This document shows, one piece after another, positions 25,942 through 37,892 of a DNA stretch of 64,000 bases. A model generated the notes under the pieces. It was not told the origin of the DNA and did no database searches. It saw only the letters and a program-made list of their open reading frames with translations. A program made the translations under genes and the position numbers. Source of the stretch: Circinella umbellata (Eukaryota > Mucoromycota > Mucoromycetes > Mucorales > Lichtheimiaceae). The stretch covers positions 682,001 through 746,000 of the forward strand of contig JAIWNF010000024.1 of NCBI GenBank assembly GCA_025093555.1, read 5' to 3'. Positions within the stretch are counted from its first letter, which is position 1, and each line of letters starts with the position of its first letter.

Positions 25942-25994
25942 AGGTATCACGTTTGGCACCTTTATTTTTCTTCACCTTTCACTTTTCTAACAAA
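25021..25994. other. Intergenic, upstream of the ANK-FYVE gene
   Basis: AT-rich. An uninterrupted 28-base A-run (25911-25938) lies 57 bases upstream of the chosen start codon, in the expected 5' leader or core promoter. A short open frame at 25313-25528 lacks coding character. Confidence 0.5.
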
Positions 25995-28586
25995 ATGTCG
26001 GCAACCATTGTCGAGTTTTGTACACCACCTGTACCAGGAGAAACTCATAAGTATTATGGTAGTTCTCATAACAATTTTATTAAACTTCCTCATTTAACCA
26101 CTAAGATTGAACAAATCCAACAAGCACCTCAAGTATCATCTAAGGCAGCACCAATACTACAATCCTCTAAACAGCAACAAAAGAGACCCATTGCATCTTC
26201 GACGCTTGTTAAAGAAGTCGAACAACACCGTACTCTTCATTCATTGGCAGCTTCGGGCAATCTTCCTGTTTTCAAACGATTATTAGTTCATTTACCCGAT
26301 CCACTCAAGGCTGTCAATGATCCTCATCCTTCTACAGGATTAACCCCTATTCATTTTGCTGCTTCGCGTGGTCATGTGGATATTGTTCGGTGCCTTGTAG
26401 AAGATTATCATGTTTCGGTTGATTCCAGGGATAAAGAAGGCGAGGTAAAAATAAGTTATTTGATATTTGTAGAAAATGCACATGATATCTTATTATTATT
26501 ATGATATATAGACACCCTTGTTAAAAGCATCGTATGCAGGCCATTACCGCGTGGTTCAATATTTACTTTCGAAAAAGGCCAATATCCATCAGAAAGATAA
26601 AGATGGATGGACAGCTTTGCATAATTCATGTTCGCGCGGATTCCTTCCTGTCGCAAGGTTATTATTGGAACGTGGTGCGCATGTCAATGCTCAAAATAAA
26701 ATGGGTCATACGCCATTGAGTAAGTAGTCTGTCTGTGTATTTGTGCTTCCCTACTATTGATGGTATTGTTGTCATCCCAAACTAAGCTTCTTTTATATGT
26801 ATTTCCGTCATTAGTTAATGCTGCTTCAAAGGGGTATATGTCCATTGTGGAATATTTATTGGAAGAAGCCAATGCTAACCCCTTAATTAAAAACAACTTT
26901 GAAGAAGCAGCTTATGATGTAAGCGCTGCATCAGGGGAAGCAGGCGAAGCATATATCTGTGAAATGCTTGAACGTGCTGGAACGAAATGGTGGCATCAAC
27001 GGCATACGGAAGGTAAATAATATATATTCAGTTGAAAAGGAACAGAGATAGACGCTGACCAAAAAAAAGTATGATGAAACTAAACCTATATCTTATGCCC
27101 GCTATTTTTCATAAGGTGTTGACTTGTCTCCATATTCCCGTGGTTCCACGTACGATCTGTTGGAATTTCATGTTACTGTCATGGTGATTATTCATGAAAA
27201 CCAACGATCTACTTCTATTTTGGGTTTATCCCGACCTCACTTCAGCTCCAACGCACTCACAAAACATGATTCCCGTGGTGCCTGGTCTTTACATCCATCT
27301 GGTATCCCTTCGGCTAAAGAAAAAGTGGAATTACCTTCTAGGCCTGGATCTGGATCAAATTGGTTCTGGTTGACAGATTGGCAAATCGATTATAGTGACC
27401 CGCGTGTTGACCCCACTTCCGGCTGGCAATATGCAAGATCTTTCGATGAAGGCGATGAAGGTTGGACACCTGTTGCACCTACATCAGGCTATGGTTGGGT
27501 ACGTCGTCGTCGTTGGGTACGTGTCATGAAAAGACGTATGGATTTAGATAAGGGTAATCATCGTGCGGAGGATGAATCTACTGTTCAACAGCAAGATTAT
27601 TTGGCACAAGCGGATGAACTTGTGCAACATGCAAAGGATGAAATGGAAAATGCTGATACACAGGGGAATGATCCCACAAGACAGTTATTAAGACAATTGA
27701 CACATGAATTACGTGTATTTGAAGAAGCTATTCAATTATTATTGGCGGGTATTAAGGGTAATGCTGTAATGAGTTTACTTTTTATAAAACATATATGGGA
27801 AACTAACTTTACGCACCAAATGAATAAATCATTATGTATATAGCTGACACAAACCAATATCGTAAACATGAAGCATCAATTCTTGTTAAATCACACACAA
27901 GTCATGCTGAAAAACTGAATGCACAGATCACTTCCCTCGGAGCAAAATTATCTACTCCAGTTACACCAGTTCAACATAATGCGGAACTTGCCCGAGAGTT
28001 AGGCTTTACAACAGATAATGACAACACTATACAAACGCCGAAATTAGCATCTCAACAACAACGTGATATGGTGAATTATATTGAGGAATCCAATCCAACT
28101 GGTAACAACAACGATGGTGTTACGGTAACTGATTTTGATTCAAACCCGTGGAGTCAACAACAACGCCAACAACAATTGCAAGAACCAGCATGGTTACGGC
28201 CTCATAATGAAAGTTCCAGTACACTAAATCACGTTGATTTGATGGCTGACGATGATAATAGTCATGTGGTATCCTCTTTGATTTTGGACACAACAACCAC
28301 AGATGTATCGGATGGACCCCGTGCGTTTACTTGGGAATCAGATACGGAATCAAAAGAATGTCGTCGATGTGCTCGTAAATTTGGTATTCTGGTTCGACGT
28401 CACCATTGCCGTCGTTGTGGTTTGATTGTTTGTGATAAATGTTCGGGCTCACGTACTTATTTGTCACCTTCCGAAATTCTTCAAGATCCCAATGTGCCTT
28501 TTGAATCGTTACAAGTATTAGCATCGCATCATCAACGTGTATGTGATAAATGTTATGCGGATCTCGGAACCGAAGGAAGGGCGTAA
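25995..28586 (+). CDS. Ankyrin repeat - dysferlin domain - FYVE zinc-finger protein
   Basis: Exons are 25995-26444, 26512-26719, 26815-27012, 27116-27757 and 27844-28586 (746 residues). Domains in order: ankyrin repeats at about 76-270 (TGLTPIHFAASRGHVDIVRC, DGWTALHNSCSRGFLPVARL); a dysferlin/peroxin-type pair at about 290-435, where the C-part shows GSNWFWLTDWQIDYSDP, GWQYARSFDE and WVRRRRWVRVMKRR; a helical Gln-rich linker; and a C-terminal FYVE finger at about 665-738 with CRRCARKFG and RRHHCRRCG, the R+HHCRxCG phosphatidylinositol-3-phosphate pocket. This predicts a soluble adaptor recruited to PI3P-bearing endosomal or autophagic membranes. I chose the ATG at 25995 because it has an A-rich leader; 25953 is in frame upstream. 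Dysferlin motifs are known from Pex23/30-type and animal proteins. The partner is unknown. Confidence 0.88.
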
Positions 28587-29107
28587 AAAAAAGCAAAGCC
28601 AGAACTTTATCATTTTTGAATTTGAAATTATACCTTTGTCTCTCTTCTCTAGCTTTCTCTTTTATTTTTATATATATTACAACAAACAAAACATTTTTAT
28701 ATGTTGAAATCATTCCCATTCCCTTATAAAAAACAATTCTATATTATGTTTATACCAGTTCACTCGTTTATTATTTTTGTATCTATGCTTTTAATTGACT
28801 CTATATATATTATACATTATATATTATATTACTACTATTATTATCACAATGTATTTTTTTTTTGGTTTTTAAGGGGTGAAAATCATTGTGTATTTGTATA
28901 TGTGTGACATGACAACAACAAAGGAATATGAGAAATAATTTTCCTCCTCTTTTACTTTGCAGCGCAAACAATTTCTAAATTTGGTTGCATTGTTTTGAAT
29001 TTCCCTCTTTTAAATCATTTCGATCAAAATATAATTCAAAGCTTTTTTTTTTAAAGAAAAGCCCTTATTTTCTTTTTATTTACGTATTTTATTTATTATC
29101 ACTTTTT
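28587..29107. other. Intergenic between two plus-strand genes
   Basis: AT-rich, pyrimidine-rich toward the CHS4 start. An open frame enters CHS4 from upstream in frame (28985), but it lacks protein character, so it is treated as leader. Confidence 0.5.
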
Positions 29108-32100
29108 ATGTCGACTACCGCAATGTCGACTACCGCAATGTCAACAACAGCAGCTTCGATATTTAATCATCATCAGGACAACAGTGGTAACTTACGTCGG
29201 CCAACATCATCATTTTTGCCTCCTCATGTAAACGGACCTCCAATAACGGTTAAAAAAAGAATGGTAACTGTTCAAGATATATCTTCTGTTCATAATGAAG
29301 AGCCTATGCAAGGTCTATTGATTGTTCAAAGTGATAGCGAATATGAAGAAGATGACGATGAGGAGGATGATAATGATTCGACTACAACGTCAACATCAAC
29401 ACCTAATACACCTGGTGAATCTGAAGATACAAAAAGTCATTATGAGGAGGATGATGTTGAAGAGAAATTATCATCAGGCTCTACGACGACCACTTGTTTT
29501 TCTTTACCGCAGCAGCAACAGCGACAGGAAGAAGGTGAATTATTATTGGTTCCTACGCATTTGGAAACAATTCAAGAGTCTCTGGATAGTACCATCGAAG
29601 ATGATGCTTGTAGTCGAATTAGTATACATAATGAAGATCAATATATTGTGTCATCCCTATTGAAAGATGAAAAGACTAGTGTAGAATCAGATCAATTTTC
29701 TGTAGCTTCTTCAGTAACATCATTGCAGAAACAGGAGAACCATCAACCGAGTCATGTGTCTGAGGAACTAACAGTGGCACAACAGCAGCAAAGAGAACCC
29801 ATGAATTATCTACGCAATATGCCTTTGTCGTCGAATTTGAAAAAATCTAGTATGGAGCTACTTGTTAATTCTCCAGAAACAACAATAATCACCCAAAAAC
29901 CGTTTGAGCCACCTTCTACTAACACAGTTATGACAACAACAACAACAACTCATCAAATGGTACAAATACCACATACACCGGAAGAATCCAAACCGCCTAC
30001 TATTTGGTCTGTTGATGCTACCAATTCTGATTATGATGACCATGACGATGATCAGTCATTACCAGCTGCAGTATCGCTTACAAACGAGCCACCAGTCATG
30101 TTACGAAAACGTGTATCCAAGGAAGAATTGCAAGAAGAACAGCAAGAACTCCCATCTTTGACAGTTCAAACAACAGTCGGTGCTTTATCTTCTTCTGCAT
30201 CACTTTGCAGTCGCTGTAGCTCATCTGTTGGTAACGGACCATCTTCTGCAACTTCAGCAATTTCTAGCCAAGAACAACAGTTACGTCTTCTCACAAGACC
30301 AGCGTCTGTAATATCGTTTTCTTCTGGTCCTAATAGTATGTATAATAACCCCAACAATAATCATTATCATCAACAGCCTTTATTAATGCATCAACAGCAG
30401 CAATCACTTCCAGCACCATCGCCTCAGCAGCAGCAACAACAGCAACAATTTGTAGCACCCACACCCCAAGAAACATCAAGTGCATCATCTGTGTTACACA
30501 AATCAAACTCATCACCTCAGTTATTTTCAGATCCGTTGGCACCAATCCCATGCAGTCAATCCAAACTTAGTATTGCATCCTTCAGTTTGACGCATAACAA
30601 AGATGCAATCAAAACCTATCGCCGTATGGCATCCAAAACAAATAACAGATCTATTCAAATGACGTATGCGAAATATTTATTGGATGTGGCTCGACTCTAT
30701 TCAACAACAGCAGCTAGTAATAATAATAATGGACAACAACGAAACAACAATAAGATTAATAGTGATAATATTAAAACACGAGAAAAGTTATTATCAGAAG
30801 CAGGTTATTGGATTGAACGTCTTGCAAAATGGGGACATCCAGAGGCACTCTATATTAAAGGAAAATGGCAATGGCACCCAGAACAAGAAGAATCAGTGCC
30901 CGACTCTTATCGCGCAAAACCTCAACCACTCAAGGCGTATCGAAGCTTTCAAAATGCTGCAAGGGGTGGATGTGTTGATGCTTATTATGAGCTGGCAAGA
31001 TATCAAAAGGCACATGGAAAATACTCATTGGCTGTTTCATGTTATGAAAAAGCTGCAAAGAAGGGACATACACTTGCTAATTACGTATGTGCATATGTGA
31101 TTTGTTATTTATTAAAGAGTAAAGAGTCATCACAATATATATATATATATATATACTAACGCTATAAAACTAATTATTATAGAAAATGGCCAAAATTCTT
31201 TTACGTGGTCAATTACAACAAAAACGAAATATCAATTTGGGACTAGAGTATCTAAAGAAAGCAGCCGATGCACAAGGGGTTGAAAGTGCTGAACCAGCAT
31301 TTGATTTGAGTTGTATTTACTCAGATGACTTAGAATGTATTGGTATTGCTCGGTAAGCCTTTTGTAATACTTTTTATGCAGTATTGTGTAAACTACATAG
31401 TATAATACGTCTTTGTTTATTCAATTATTAATGTTTGCCATCTGTTTATTAACGTGCAATAGAGACTCACAAATGTCACGTAAAAATGAACTATTAGCAA
31501 TACAATATTTACAAAAAGCAGCCAATTCCGGATCACCTAAGGCTCTACATCGAATGGGTGTAGTGCATGAATATGGACTATTAGGACAACCACAAAGCCC
31601 GTGGCAAGGCTATTCATTTTATACACGTGCTGCAGAAGATGGATGTGAAGAAGCCATGTTGAATTTATCAAGACTCTACGCTAGTGGTATTCCAGGGTAT
31701 TTGATGCAGCAGCATGAGATGGCATTTAAATGGTGCCATCGCGCTGCATTGAAAGGATTAGGAGAAGCTGAATATGTATTGGGGTAGGACATATCTTATC
31801 TTTTATTTTTTATTATTAGTAGCTCACTATGTACAAACGTAAATATACTGAATTATATCACCCTATTTTATTGATATAGAACATATTACGAAGATGGTAT
31901 TGGAACAGCACCGGATTTTAATCGTGGTTTAGAATGGTTTAGCAGAGCTGCATCAAAAGGCCACGCTGGTGCTGCTGAAAAGCTTAACTTACCTAAAAAT
32001 GCGTTTTCATCGACATCTTCGGTATCATTACCACAGCTGGTACAAAATAATGAATTTGATCAAGAAGAAACAAATCAAGACACTCAATCAAAGCTTACAT

Positions 32101-32249
32101 CATTACGTAGAAAAGCAACATTTGAATTGGTGCATCAAACTGCAACAGTAGTAGCAGCAACAGCAGATCAAACATCCAGCTCAAATTTTCGAAATGTCAA
32201 TAACAATCATGGTGCTAACCCATCTGATGGTAATTGCACCATCATGTAA
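29108..32249 (+). CDS. CHS4: CHS4/SKT5-type chitin synthase regulator, Sel1 repeats, CaaX end
   Basis: Exons are 29108-31084, 31183-31352, 31463-31783 and 31880-32249 (945 residues). The first about 480 residues are disordered, with Asp/Glu, Gln and Ser/Thr tracts. From about residue 510, Sel1-like repeats follow: GYWIERLAKWGHPEALYIKG, SFQNAARGGCVDAYYELARY, CYEKAAKKGHTLANY, YLQKAANSGSPKALHRMGVV and WFSRAASKGHAGAAEKLN. The chain ends in CTIM, a CaaX prenylation box, as Skt5/Chs4 proteins do. In yeasts this family activates the class IV chitin synthase at the plasma membrane. Here the partner synthase is not in the window. A 15-base unit carrying the start codon is tandemly repeated (29108-29152), giving three in-frame ATGs. 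Intron 1 holds a TA microsatellite. Confidence 0.9.
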
Positions 32250-35200
32250 ATAATATTTGAGCAAGATTTTTTTCCTTCTCTATTTCCTTTCTTACCCTAT
32301 TTTTTTCTCTCTTTATTATCCATTCATCCATTTTATACGTATATATAATAATTATTATTTTAAGACTACACAAATATTACACATACATAGTAATATTTTC
32401 TCTTTCCCTTCTTTTTCTCTTTTAAACGACTTTTATATATCCCGAATTATTCTTTTCTACTTATTTATATATTCATATAAATTTTTATCGTTCTTTTTTT
32501 TATAACTATTAATATTAATATATTAATATTTCACCCTTTATTATTATCAATACAGTATACAATATCACGGTCCCACATACGGTAATGAACCTTTTCTTTG
32601 ATAAATCAATGTTAACAGTGTTGCTCTTCGGATTTAGCTCTTTTCTTAAATATAGATTATTTGTGTCTACAAAGATAGAAACAAAGAATGTGACATCAGC
32701 TGAAACGTTGAAAAGAACAGTGCTAGATAAACTACTGAAAATTTTGAGTACGTACGTAACGGATTTACTAATATTACACTCTGAATAATTATACGTGATA
32801 TTAATTAAAGTAAATAATCACATCTTAATTAGATAATGACAATGAGCTGTTACATAGTATAAATTCTTTAAGCGTCTTTAGAAGCAGCCTGAGTGATGTT
32901 TTTGCAAACTCAAAGTATCTATAAAAAATAATCAGAGTTTATATGCTTCAGGAGTGATTTTTGCAAATGCAAAAAAAAAAACATGTATCTGCAATGCATA
33001 TTGTCATAACAACGTTGTCTTGGGGGTCTTTAATTTTGTTCAGTATGACATCAAAGTAAACATATGGTTTTTTTTCGTATGGCGGTATGAATGCTGTGAT
33101 ATAGTAAAACTATAAACGACAAACACCAGGGTGTGATCACAAGATCGATTCTTCGATGGTTCATGGTTTTCAACTTTAATTTATTTTTTTTGAAGTGATA
33201 CAAAGCAAGCACGCGAGGTTGAGACATTATTGTTTGTTAGAAGGCATGGCTGTAACAATCCCTGTTTGATCCTCATAAACACCCTCTTGTTTTCTTCGTC
33301 TTCTTCTTCTATTACGTATATACCATAAAATATACTGTGTATGATATAAATAATGTTATTTAGCTCATTTTATCGTAAATTAGATATACTAAACTATATC
33401 CCAGCGGAAAACATAGTATATAAGGAGCAATGAAAGAGGAGAGGGTACTTAAGAACATACCCAGTACATAAAAAGAATTTTTTAAGCACTTATTATAAAA
33501 TGTCTGTGCGATAAAAATGCATTTTCCTTTTAAATCTCAAAGAGGAGAAAATAGAGTGATTATATGAGACAAGCGGGAGAAGAGGAGGGGAAAAAGAGCC
33601 AGGAGATTCGGTTTGATCGAAAGTTTTGTATAATGACCTTGTATAAATGGAGCTCCCTTTTCAAAAAGATCCATTAAAACCTCCAATGGTAAACATGGGT
33701 GAATCTTTGTCGCGCGATAAATCTCCTTTTTTCAATTTGTTGAACATTACTCCTAATCATTCGCATTTTTTGAAAGACAAGAAAACATATGAAAAAATGC
33801 GCCTTTCTATCATTACACTATAGAGTTCGTGTATGTGGCGTATTATAAAAACAAACATATTTCCGAAATTAGATTTTGATCGAGGCTTATAACATGAAAC
33901 TGTCATAAGGATCGAAATTCGGGGTGAACTACTACTACTTGATGCTATAGTATTATACCTACTGCTCAGAAAATGATCGACCAATTCAATTTATTGATGG
34001 TTTTATTCATTAACCACCCATGTGATAATATAAAGTACTTTGATTGGATTTGAGAGATAAGGTTAATGTGACAATCGATAAATGTGGTGAATAAAGGTCC
34101 GTGCTACTTAAGGTTGCCAAAACAGAGTATCATAAATAAAGTGCCTCATTTGGAAATAAGATGACATATGGAAGAACTCCTTTACTGCAATTTTATTTCA
34201 TATGTGAACTAACACGTACGTTAAATTCATCCCATCGTCTTATTTCTCTCTTGAAAATATTTTGTACGTACATTCTGTTATCATTGTATCGTATTATGAA
34301 AAGAATCTGAGTAACCCACCCAATATAGGATCATCTCAACATATGAATATCATTTTCAATACACTCTATTTTTTATATAATCAATGCAAGCTACCATTCA
34401 TTGTTATTATTGTTGCTTTTTCTTTTCTGGAAGCGATTCTCGTATCTAAATATAGTATATTAGTGAGAATAGGACATTCTAATTTGCCTTTGCCTCGTTT
34501 AACTTTTGGCTGTTTCCCTGACTACAATTTACAATTCTTATGGAGAAAAAAGGAGCTCAAAGGAGTTAAAGAAGGGCTCTTTTTTCTTTTCGGCTCGAGA
34601 TTTCCTTGGTATATAGTAACATAATATACGAATTGCACGTTGTATCTTTCATCTTTATTTATATATCTCGATGTGTTTTGTCTAAATGATCTTCTATTTT
34701 GCGTACGTATATGTTTATATTATCGAAAAAGAAGGATGATGTATTTATCTATTTAAATAGTATTCTACAAGAAAAAAACGAAAAAATGAAATTAAGATGA
34801 AGAAGGAGATGCTTATTTCTCTATTTATATATATAATAAAAAGGATATACTATAAGAAATGTACATATTAAGTAATGATACGTAGCTTGTGATATTTTGA
34901 CAAGTATTATATCATAGCTTAGGCAGTATGATGTTACAAAATAAGAAAGAAGGTATTTTCACATTTCATACATTACCGTTTGCTTAATTTACTGACATAA
35001 CGTACTGGAAAAAACTATAGAAAAATGCTACTTTTTAGATTACCATAAACTAATATTTCTTAAATTATTCTTCTTCGATATGAAAGAAGAAAAGATAATT
35101 AAATAATGCAGTAGTCAACTGAATATTACGCTGCGTAACAAGTCAGATATATATATATACGTAATATTACATATACACTAAACTTTTGAAAAAGATCACA

Positions 35201-36513
35201 TTATTATTTCGTCTTTATATATATACATGGCTTATAGATGTATAATATTAACTGACTTTCTATCACTGATGTATGACTAAGATGGCTATAATAGTTAAAT
35301 GCATCTTTTCTATTCTTATCCTATACTTTTTTCTTCTTGCTAATCAAATACGTACGTACGTAGACTATTACTAATCTATAAATAAGTAATTTTTATGATG
35401 AGAAACGTGAAGAGGCAGACGACGATATGTAGATTGAAAACTCATGAGTAATAGTATAAAAACAGTAATTATTCTTATGTTCTCTAGGAGAAAAAAAAAA
35501 GAAAGATAAACAACACTATATCGACAACACTACATGTCTTTATTTTTTATTTTTACTTTTCCTTATATAGTAGCAGTAATAATATTAAAAAGTTTTTCTA
35601 CGGCCACGATAGAAAAGACAAATTGAAGGGAGAAAAAGATCATGTCTGTACGCGGGTCAATTATGTGTCTTTAGGGGTTATTAAAATGTGGAGAGGAGAA
35701 ATAAAGAAACAAAAAAAAATGAAAGGTAAAATTAAAATACTGGGTAACAAAAAGAAAAAAAATAGAGCACACACGGTCTCAAAAATATATACAAACAAAC
35801 TAAAAGACATTTTTTTCGCGTGGTGAACTTGAAAAAAAGGTACATTGTAGGAGTAAGTAACGGAGTAACGTGAACATCGATCATTTTCATGACGAAAGGG
35901 TCCATTCACATACGTATACACAAAGGAGTTTTGATAAAAAGAGAATATTATCGAAAAAAAAAAGAAAATAAAGAGGAGCAAAGCAAAAAAAAAAAAAAAG
36001 AACAAACTAAAGAAATAAAAGAAAGGGGTTGGGTGATGGATTCAAAAAGAAACAATAGCACGATCTGTTATTGTGATATGATAGATGGGACCGAAGAATC
36101 GGGTACTTATGCGTATGTATGAATGAATTACATTATTTTTATTGTTATTATTATTATTATTATCGCCTAGTAAAGTACGAGAAAAAGGCATGGTGATGCG
36201 ATTAAAGATTTATAGGGGTTATACAATGGAGTATAATGACAAAATCTGTATTCCCTCCGAATAAAAATTAATGTTAGTTAGAACAATGATGTTATAATGG
36301 TGTCATTATTCACAACTCTCTCCCATCCCTTCAATGAAATTGACAAGTTTATTCATTCTGGGGTTGTAACCTTTCGTTTTCCTTGCTCGGATATAAATAC
36401 CCTCAATAGTTTTGTTTACTTTTCCAAAATAAATCTACTACCTCTTACTAAACCTTTTTTTTTTATTTCACTCAAGTCCCTGTTCCCTAGCAAGTATTTT
36501 TTTTTTCATTACC
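32250..36513. other. Long gene-poor intergenic region
   Basis: About 4.3 kb. It is AT-rich with many T-runs, (TA)n tracts and repeated acgtacgta strings (for example near 35349). Short open frames at 33757-33984, 34262-34624, and on both strands near 35620-36120 are low complexity or lack recognisable protein character. No RNA gene or repeat pair was found. Confidence 0.5.
36399..36406 (+). promoter_or_regulatory. Possible TATA element
   Basis: The string atataaat lies about 110 bases before the start codon of the Myb/SANT gene, in a stretch of near-average GC. A TATA-like role is inferred from position only. Confidence 0.35.
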
Positions 36514-37119
36514 ATGGATATTAAGAGTCTGCTTTGCCCTAAATCCACTTTTTATGCGTGTCCTAAAACATCTTCATCACCTTCAATCAATCAGTATTAT
36601 CAACGAACATGGTCTTGTGCTTCATCTGATATCGATAGTCCGGGCTTGTCATATTCTACACCTTCACTTTCACCCGCTTCATCACCTAAACCTATTGTAA
36701 TACCGCTTGATCAACATCGTCCTTCTGCTTCCACATCTACCAGTTTGACCAGCACTCATCGTCAGCGATCAGGATCTCAAACACGTACACCTTGGTCTCA
36801 ACATGAAGATTACCTTTTACAACGTGGCTATAATGAAGGTTTGTCGTGGGCCATGATTTCATCTACTTATTTACCCCATCGTTCACGAGGTTGTTGTTGG
36901 GGACGCTTCAAAACATTACAAGCCAAAGTACTTGAAAAACGCGATTGGAACGATACAGAAGATCAACTTTTAGCCATTGCTATTAAAAAACACAGTCGAA
37001 TATTTAAACAAGCCTGGAAAGCAGTATCAATTGACATGCCAAATCGTTCTTGGAGAGAATGTGAATCCCGATCACTTAAAGTGAACTCTAGTAATATAAT
37101 CCGCAAAAGACAACAGTAA
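36514..37119 (+). CDS. Small Myb/SANT-type DNA-binding protein
   Basis: A single exon of 201 residues. The first 85 residues are Ser/Pro/Thr-rich. Two Myb/SANT-like helical repeats follow. The first, RTPWSQHEDYLLQRGYNEG, continues to LPHRSRGCCWGRF. The second, RDWNDTEDQLLAIAIKKH, continues to MPNRSWRECESRSLK. The Trp-centred start, acidic ED pair and NRS-W-CESR third helix fit Myb recognition helices. It is likely a nuclear transcription factor; target unknown. The Kozak context taccATGG is good. There is no intron, unlike almost all neighbours. Confidence 0.75.
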   Translation: MDIKSLLCPKSTFYACPKTSSSPSINQYYQRTWSCASSDIDSPGLSYSTPSLSPASSPKPIVIPLDQHRPSASTSTSLTSTHRQRSGSQTRTPWSQHEDYLLQRGYNEGLSWAMISSTYLPHRSRGCCWGRFKTLQAKVLEKRDWNDTEDQLLAIAIKKHSRIFKQAWKAVSIDMPNRSWRECESRSLKVNSSNIIRKRQQ

Positions 37120-37892
37120 CAACCGACAAGTGTCGGTACTCCAACTATGATTTACATACACCTTTAAAATACATATACTAACATACACACAAATGCACAA
37201 ACTATTATTTCTTTTAAATCTTTTTGTTATTCCACTTCATATTATATTATATACTATTCCCGTTTTTTCTTTCATATCCCATAAAAACGCCAATCATTTA
37301 TAATAATGTCTGAATATTACTACTGCAACTACTACTACATACCTTTTCCTTTTACTTATGCTTTCTTTTCTAATACATAACAACAGCACTAAGAAAAACA
37401 TGTAGACAATTTTCATTGTATATTTTTTTTATTGTTCTTTGCCATATTATAGCTTACTATAGTCAAACGTAGAGCATTATTTTCACTGCTATTATTTGCT
37501 ATTATTGTTACTCTTCCCAATCATGCACTTTCACATCACACAAACAAATTTCGTTCTTTCTGTTACGATTACTAGTAGTTGTTTTTTATAACAATAATAC
37601 GTAATAGAATAATAAACTTTTTTACATAAAAACGGAAATAAATTTTAGTTTGTCCCATAAGCTGTTGACGTCAATTAAATATATTGTCTATTTGTTTGCT
37701 TCAACTATAATTTTTTTCGCTATTATACCTGGATGGTTATTAAATAAAAAACGAATTTTTCTTGGATTCGGGTATTACAACGAAAAAAAAAAAAAGAGTA
37801 TCAAACCTACATACCCCCCCCCTTTTTTTACTTTCTTTCTTCTCCCACTTATTTCTTTTATATAAACTTAATATCTAATTGTATTAATAGTA
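37120..37892. other. Intergenic, upstream of the receptor histidine kinase
   Basis: AT-rich. A C-run (37806-37815) is followed by pyrimidine-rich sequence and a ttttatataaac string at about 37856-37867, roughly 30 bases before the chosen start. An upstream exon of the receptor cannot be excluded, but no candidate was seen. Confidence 0.45.

Noticed and set aside
34262..34624. 120-codon open frame in the long gap
   Set aside because: Composition follows AT-rich background, there is no domain, no supporting exon and no clear leader.
35623..36122. Open frames on both strands, Lys-rich and Phe-rich
   Set aside because: They are mirror images of A/T-rich low-complexity DNA, not coding signals.
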